The notes under the pieces: model-generated
What the model was told of the DNA's origin: nothing
Database searches by the model: none
What the model saw: only the letters and a program-made list of their open reading frames with translations
In this document: piece by piece, positions 58,320-64,000 of the stretch
Numbering within the stretch: the first letter of the stretch is position 1
How the letters are laid out: the number at the start of each line of letters is the position of its first letter
Position numbers and translations under genes: made by a program
From: Branchiostoma floridae
Lineage: Eukaryota; Chordata; Leptocardii; Amphioxiformes; Branchiostomatidae
Assembly (NCBI RefSeq): GCF_000003815.2
Contig: NC_049979.1
Span: 24,701,881 to 24,765,880 of the forward strand
Direction of reading: 5' to 3'
DNA length: 64,000 bases

Positions 58320-59335
58320 TTTATAATTTGTTGGCCAAATGACCTGAAATCTGACATGTAGGTACAGCTAGCAAATACTCCCAGGCGTTTTTTAATTTTT
58401 TTGATAGAGACCTTAGAAAGTATCATATGTATTTCTCGGGGCAATTTTTAGACCACATTTATATATATTTGACCCTTGTGCCCTTGCATTACATGTACCT
58501 AATGACCTGAAATTTGATACAGAGGTGCATTGGACATTTGCCCACAGGACTACATCAAAGCAATAACTCAGTTTAGAATCAGAAGCCATAAATTGAATAT
58601 TGAAACAGGCAGATACTACAACAAAGGTTCTGTCCATTCTGCCCAAAGCATATCGAAGATGAATTTCACTGTATAATGGAATGTTCTAGATACGCTAGTT
58701 TACGTAATCAATTATTCACGTTTCTCAAATCAAGTTCAACAGTTTTCAAGAGACTCGATGCTACAAACAGATTTGTATATATCTTTAGATGTCAGAAGTC
58801 TCATAATGCAAAAATAGGCAAATATATCAAGAACTCCCCTGCTATTAGAAAGAATACCGAAACTAATGATTAGCCTACTCCATTACAATACTATGTCAAA
58901 GAATTATGTTAGCCCTTATTGTTATGTTAACTAGGTTGTTAAGCTTTAACAATTTCTCTATTTTGTGCTTTGTGTAATAGTTGTTGCCATAACGCATTTT
59001 ATTTTGTACAATTGTCGTGCAATAAAGTTCTTCTTATTTCACAGATAACTTACCAAAAATAAGTTACCTGGGGACTTTATTTCCTACAAAATGTATATTT
59101 TGGGCCTTTTTTCCCTTGCATTAAAATCAAATAGCCTTAAATTTAGCATGCATAATCAAATATTCTTGAATTTTGTTTTTCCCCATTTTTAGACTAAAAA
59201 AATATAGTTTTGGCTCCTTTGCCTTTTTATCAAAACCAGAAGACCTTAGATTTGGTACGAGGGTGCATACAGTATGTGTCCAAAGCGCGTATGGTGTACA
59301 TTACTTAAGAATTGTTAAATGTGAGACTTTTTTGC
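58320..59335 (+). repeat. Diverged tandem units split by a LINE
   Basis: 'gacctgaaattt.atac.gaggtgcat' recurs near 58340, 58505, 59130 and 59245 with 'cccttgcat' and 'ttttagac' between. The array is interrupted by the LINE at 58553-59040. Confidence 0.6.
58553..59040 (+). mobile_element. LINE C-terminal domain and 3' end
   Basis: IKAITQFRIRSHKLNIETGRY, a frameshift near 58585, then RFCPFCPKHIEDEFHCIMEC and KIGKYIKNSPAIRKNTETND, stopping about 58875. The 3' end 'gtgcaataaagttcttctt' lies at about 59016-59037. Same zinc-ribbon family as 41516 and 61058. Confidence 0.85.
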
Positions 59336-60806
59336 CATTTTTGACCAAAATGTAGATTTTGGGTTCCCTTGTCACGAAGTAGCCAATTAGTGGGCAGGAG
59401 TGCCCGGTTTCTGACATGCGGTCGATGCACGTGGAAACCAGGGTACATATACCTGTGGCAGGATTTCTACTGCGTTTGTTGCATGCATAACGTTAACAGC
59501 TGCATGTTTGCTCATGACAAAAACAAAAATAAGAGGAAAGAAGCTTGGGCACTCGTGGAGAGGGAGCTTGTATTACACGTAACTAATACCTTTCTACAAA
59601 GTCTACTAGTGCTGAGTCCCACCAATCAACATATCACTTATTACACTGACTACCCTGATCTATTTTCTTTTCTTTTGAGTGCCGCTTGGACCAGGAACCG
59701 AAGCTGTCTGTATTAGATCAATAGTGTAAGCTCGTCAGAGACGTTACTTCTAACCTACACGTCAATATACTGATGGAAAATACCACACGAGATGCACTAA
59801 AAAATCATAAAACACGATCGCGATTCCAAGGTGACTCTACAAACGCTGTGTGTGATGTATGGTATTATGTTGGGTGTGCTGATATTACATGTACATGATG
59901 GAAGCTTGTGTCCGCCTTGCACCGCCGTATTCTTCTCGATAAGACGAAAGATATACGACGTGAAGCAAACCAGCTGCCCTCCCACTCGAGTAATGTGTGC
60001 CTGTGAATCCCTACAGACAACATCCAAGCCTCGAGGTTTTGACTCAAGTTCTTGAAGAGATACTCAGTGATAATGAATAAAAATGCTCAGTGGAACCATA
60101 TGGTATTCGCACTGACGAGACTATGATGCATATCTAAGTAGTGCCGGCCGTGCTGGGTGATTCCGGGCAAATAGTTAACTCTTTATAATGTAATTACAAT
60201 CACGTCAATATGACTTCATTTTCAACCAGATAGCATGGTGTCTGCAACATCACGTGCGGGGATGTTAACCTACCGATGGAGGTTATGAATATGACGGTAA
60301 TGCTGGTGCGCCAGAGGACGCTGATTGGACAACTCAGTAGCGCGGTAATACAGCTAACGGAGCAGCACTTTATTAGTACAACATGGCGGAGTCATGATCT
60401 TAGGCTGACTGAAGAGGCACGATGACGTCATCTCATTAACACTAAGCTCACTGGTGGTAATGTACGTGTTTGGGTGGGTGTGTATGGTGGGGGGGGGGCA
60501 ATGGGGAGGAACAAGGGAACTTTGTAACACTGCATTTTCTTATTACTGCTGCTCTCAGTTTCACCTTTTGACATGAAGGTAAATCATCATATACCTTAAG
60601 AGTTCCACAATCTCAGGTATTTGTAAAAAAAAAGAAGATATTTCTTAGTGATGCACATGCATCAAAATGTTTCTCATTAATTATGCAAATGAATCACATC
60701 GGTTGTATTCACTTAGCTAAGTAAAGACCCTTGTAGCATTTCCTCATCAATGTAAATGAGGCTCTTGTTTGTATCTGTCATGTCTACTGATAGCCACCTT
60801 TACTTA
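59336..60806. other. Intergenic, no gene confirmed
   Basis: Around 60320-60440 there is a CCAAT-type 'gattgg', 'acaacatggcggagtcatga' (a four-codon frame) and a TGACGTCA palindrome (60424-60431). This could be promoter-like, but no exon follows. A G run lies near 60489. Confidence 0.35.
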
Positions 60807-61040
60807 TTAACGTCTTTCTTTGCAAGTTGCCCATGATATACAGGGCCCGGCTTTGGACCCTCTCAATGGTAAGTTGTTGCTTTTACTACATCCTACCGGT
60901 AACACGTGGCTATACTCTAATACTGGCCTAACTAGTGCGAGGTAGATTTGTACTAGGTCTGTAACACTGGTGCTTTTTGATAGTACGCAGACGCAAGTAA
61001 TGCAGTCTGCGTGATGCTTTTCTAATCTGGGAGGTAACAT
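60807..61040 (-). mobile_element. LINE RT fragment
   Basis: Minus strand: DLVQIYLALVRPVLEYSHV and, further on, a degraded GSKAGPCISWATCKERR, the thumb region of a jockey/CR1-type RT. It meets a different, oppositely oriented LINE at about 61050. Confidence 0.7.
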
Positions 61041-61057
61041 GTGCATTGAATGGGGTG

Positions 61058-62405
61058 TGCTTATCGAAACCGGAAGACATAACCGCACTCCTCTAGAACA
61101 ACGAAGATGTAGATACTGCAATCTAGATAAGTTAGAAGACGAACATCATTTTGTAGTAGAATGTAGTTTGTACAAGAAAGAGAGAGCTGAACTCTACAAA
61201 CTAATAGAATCCATGTTCCCCCACTTCATACAACTAAGTAATATAGACAAATTTATTACCTCCATGAAATGTCATGGAGGTTATATTTTACCCTGCGTTT
61301 GTGTGTCTGTCTGTGTGTTTGTGTGTGTGTGTGTGTGTAAACAAAATAACTCAAGAACGGCTGGGTGGATTGGTTTCATACTTGGTGTGTTCGTAGTGTG
61401 TGATGAAAGCTGGAAATGATTAGATTTGGGCCCCCCTAGCGGCTTCCCTTGGTACTGCAGCGCAACTTCCGGTTTTGCTATCTCGGTGTTCTGAACAAGC
61501 TATGGCTACGATTTTTGAGTATTAGATAGCTCTTGTGCTCAGGAAGAAATGACATAAGTTTGAGCCCCCTAGCGTCTAGTTTTGGGATAGCAGGGGCATT
61601 TTTGTCAAAAACTTCTGAAGACGATAACTCAAGAAGGGAACAACGAATTTTCATGATTTTTGGTATGTAGGTACCTTAGACAATGTTGTACAAGATAAAA
61701 TACTAATTATGCAAAATAGGAGTACATTTGCATAATTAATGAGAATATTCTATCATAGCAGTTTTTTCAATGTATCTCTTGTTTCAGACATGCTATGGTC
61801 TTGATATTTAGGTGGTAGATAGCTTTTAGTGCCATGACAAAGTGGGGCAAGTTTCAGCCCTCTAACATTTAATTGTGGAACTGCAGGGGCGTTTTTGTCA
61901 AGACACTCCAAAGAGGATAACTGCAGAAAGGAACGACGGATTGCCTGCATTTTAGGCATGCAGGTAGCTTAGGCAAAGATTTTCATAATGATATACATGT
62001 TATGCAAATGAGGACTTAATTTGCATTATTAATGAGGAAATTGCATAATTCCATTGTTTTTAATAACTGGACTTCAATAAATGTAACACATGGTAATTAT
62101 GATAGGTGGAATGTAAGCAGATACTAAATATGGTAATGAGGAACTTATTTGCATAATTTATGGAAAAATCGCAAAACCGCTTTATGATTAATATTCCTTA
62201 TGAATCTAGACAAACCTGTACTTATAAAGCATATCTGTTCTTACATTTTCAATATCACAAAGAAACGAGAAGAAGCCGAAGGTATACAGTAGAATACGAT
62301 CCATGAGTAGTGTAGATTCATTGTATCATTATCATGTTGTATCGTTTGTTGAGACCTGTACTGAACCCAGTGGGTATGTATGTACAATAAAGGTCTTCTT
62401 TCATC
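61058..62405 (+). mobile_element. LINE C-terminus split by a dispersed repeat
   Basis: IETGRHNRTPLEQRRCRYCN, LEDEHHFVVECSLY and SNIDKFI end at 61257. After the repeat, NLDKPVLIKHICSYIFNI and KKREEAEGIQ resume at about 62203, followed by the 3' end 'gtacaataaaggtcttctt'. The rejoined order matches the LINE C-terminus at 41516-41950. Confidence 0.88.
61258..62200 (-). repeat. Dispersed family, 'CCATGAA' subtype, copy 3 (5'-truncated)
   Basis: The terminal hairpin ACCTCCATGAAATGTCATGGAGGT (at 61258) and (GT)n tract are present. The opposite end stops at 'aaaccgctttatgattaat', where copy 1 continues for ~140 bp more. Inserted in the LINE coding sequence. Confidence 0.88.
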
Positions 62406-62576
62406 AATGACGAAGTCCCTTGGCTGAGTCGACAGAAGGTACTAGGCCTCTAAGAGTGATAGTGGGTGGAGTTGGAACAGATTTGCTGAATAAGTAGGCT
62501 CTTTCCACTGTTCAGCATCATCCTGTTGTCTTCTGCCCATGAGTTCATATGAGACTTGAGAGACTTGAGACTTTAT

Positions 62577-63644
62577 TACCTCCATGAAATGTCATGGAGG
62601 TTATATTTTACCCCGCGTTTGTCTGTGTGTCTGTGTGTGTGTGTGTAAACAAGATAACTCAAGAACGGCTGGGTGGATTGGTTTGATACTTGGTGTGTTG
62701 GTAGGGTGTGATAAAAACTGGAAATGATTAGATTTTGGGCCTCCTAGCAGCTCCCCTTGGTACTGCAGCGCAACTTCCGGTTTTGCTATCTTGGTGTTCT
62801 GAACATGCTATGGTCACAATTCTTGAGTATTAGATAGCTCTTGTGCTCAGAAAGAAATGACATAAGTTTGGGCCCCCTAGCGTCTAGTTTTGGGATAGCA
62901 GGGGCATTTTTGTCAAAAACTTCTGAAGACGATAACTCAAGAAGGGATTTTCATCATTTTTGGTATGTAGGTACCTTAGACAATGTTGTACAAGATGAAA
63001 TACTAATTATGCAAAATAGGAGTACATTTGCATAATTAATGAGAATATTCTATCATAGAATCTTTTTCAATGTATCTCTCGTCTCAGATGTGATATGGTC
63101 GTGACATTTGGGTGGTAGATAGCTTTTAACGTCATGACAAAGTGGGAAAAGTTTCAGTCCCCTAACATTTAATTGTGGAACTGCAGGGGTGTTTTTGTCA
63201 AGACACTCCAAAGAGGATAACTGCAGAAAGGAACGTCGGATTGCCTGCATTTTAGGTATGCAGGTAGCTTGGGCAAAGATGTTCATAGTGATATGCATTT
63301 TATGCAAATGAGGAATTAATGTGCATAATTAATGAGGAAATTGAATAATTCCATTGTTTGCAATAACTGGACTTCGATAAATGTAACACTTGTTAATTAT
63401 AATCGGTGGAACATATGCAGATATCAAATATGCAAATGAGGAACTTATTTGCATAATTCATGCAAACATTGCAAATAACTTAATGATTGATGATCTGAAT
63501 TGGGAATTTTACTTGTGACATGTGTACTGTACGTTATTCAATGATGAACAACACCATGCATAAATCATGTTAATGTTAAGTCATTTGCATGAAATTAACA
63601 AAAGCTTTAAATATTCATGGAGGTATGAGGTCGCCGAACTCTAG
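62577..63644 (-). repeat. Dispersed family, 'CCATGAA' subtype, copy 4 (full length)
   Basis: Bounded by TTTAT at 62572-62576 and 63645-63649. In its own orientation it starts CTAGAGTTCGGCGACCTCATACCTCCATGAA and ends CATGGAGGTA (1068 bp). Very similar to copy 3 along its length and non-coding. Confidence 0.88.
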
Positions 63645-63782
63645 TTTATACTTGAGATGAGAAGACTCCTTATCCACATTTGTGTCCTGGTCGGCTAAGG
63701 GCACAAACAAAGTTCTTGACAAAGTAACGTCTTCGTGATAACCGACATTCAAGGTGTCTTATGTCCAATGACGCATACTCAC

Positions 63783-63983
63783 GAAGAGCATGAACAGGTA
63801 GGGCCGAGAAAGGACTCGTCGTTCTGGCGTTAGGGTGCTCCAGGAGCTGGTCTGCCCGTCCATCACGACTCTCTGCTTGTGGTTCTGTAAACCCACCTCT
63901 GCATACGAGGGCTGACATGGGCACCGAACACGCGCTGGAGAAGCAGTGCGTCGTCCACGCGGCCGACCAAACGCCGTACTCAT
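63783..63983 (-). CDS. Candidate coding exon, unidentified
   Basis: GC-rich, open minus-strand stretch ending at a consensus donor (GTGAGT) at 63782. From an ATG at 63983-63981 it reads MSTAFGRPRGRRTASPARVR through VVMDGQTSSWSTLTPERRVL to SRPYLFMLF. No in-frame stop is seen above the ATG before the window ends, so the exon may begin outside. The end resembles a folded-domain segment, but I do not recognise the family. Base composition contrasts with the AT-rich repeats to its left. Confidence 0.45.
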
Positions 63984-64000
63984 GTCAGTGAATATAGTTC

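Noticed and set aside
1-64000. CRISPR arrays, operons or bacterial defence loci
   Set aside because: The window is eukaryotic with spliced genes. The regular repeats seen are minisatellites without unique spacers.

Overview
The window looks like draft genomic DNA from an invertebrate deuterostome, most probably a lancelet (Branchiostoma). This is an inference from intron-split animal genes, short TACATGTA-rich intergenic DNA, abundant Penelope-like and non-LTR retroelements and many short inverted-repeat elements. It contains two runs of exactly 100 N (7342-7441 and 41229-41328). Host coding DNA is sparse and most of the window is repeats.

Host genes. (1) 1-1218, plus: the 3' part of ADCK1, an atypical mitochondrial UbiB-family kinase, entering from the left edge and uninterrupted. 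(2) 11851-18443, plus: exons of EXOSC5/Rrp46, an exosome ring subunit. Three exons align with the human protein as I recall it and join in phase; a fourth is tentative; the 5' exons were not found. One exon has an in-frame stop and looks frameshifted. (3) 55207-57154, minus: two phase-matched exons of a calmodulin/troponin-C-like EF-hand protein. (4) 63783-63983, minus: an unidentified candidate exon at the right edge.

Repeats by region. 4.1-9.95 kb holds satellite-like arrays, a pair of inverted 518-bp arms around an assembly gap, and a TIR element. 10-24 kb holds the EXOSC5 introns, with MITEs, an interlocked inverted repeat (15.5-17.1 kb), LINE remnants and a perfect 130-bp inverted repeat beside a Penelope GIY-YIG fragment. 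24-35 kb holds a 41-bp palindromic minisatellite, a LINE reverse transcriptase and full-length copies of two dispersed ~0.5-1.1 kb families. 36-46 kb holds a decayed LINE, a piggyBac-type element, foldback elements and more copies of those families. 46.9-53.7 kb is a retroelement cluster: an endonuclease-RT LINE with a SINE inside it, a Penelope-like element interrupted by a LINE and by a TA-flanked DNA element, and another LINE. 55-64 kb holds the EF-hand gene, MITEs, a SINE, LINE tails and two more dispersed-repeat copies.

The host genes show no shared pathway or operon-like arrangement. The clearest biology is layered transposition, several events of which can be ordered by target-site duplications or by reading frames that rejoin across the insertion. 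No new multi-gene system was found. The least explained signals are the two dispersed families whose ends change together, the interlocked inverted repeat and the perfect palindrome.
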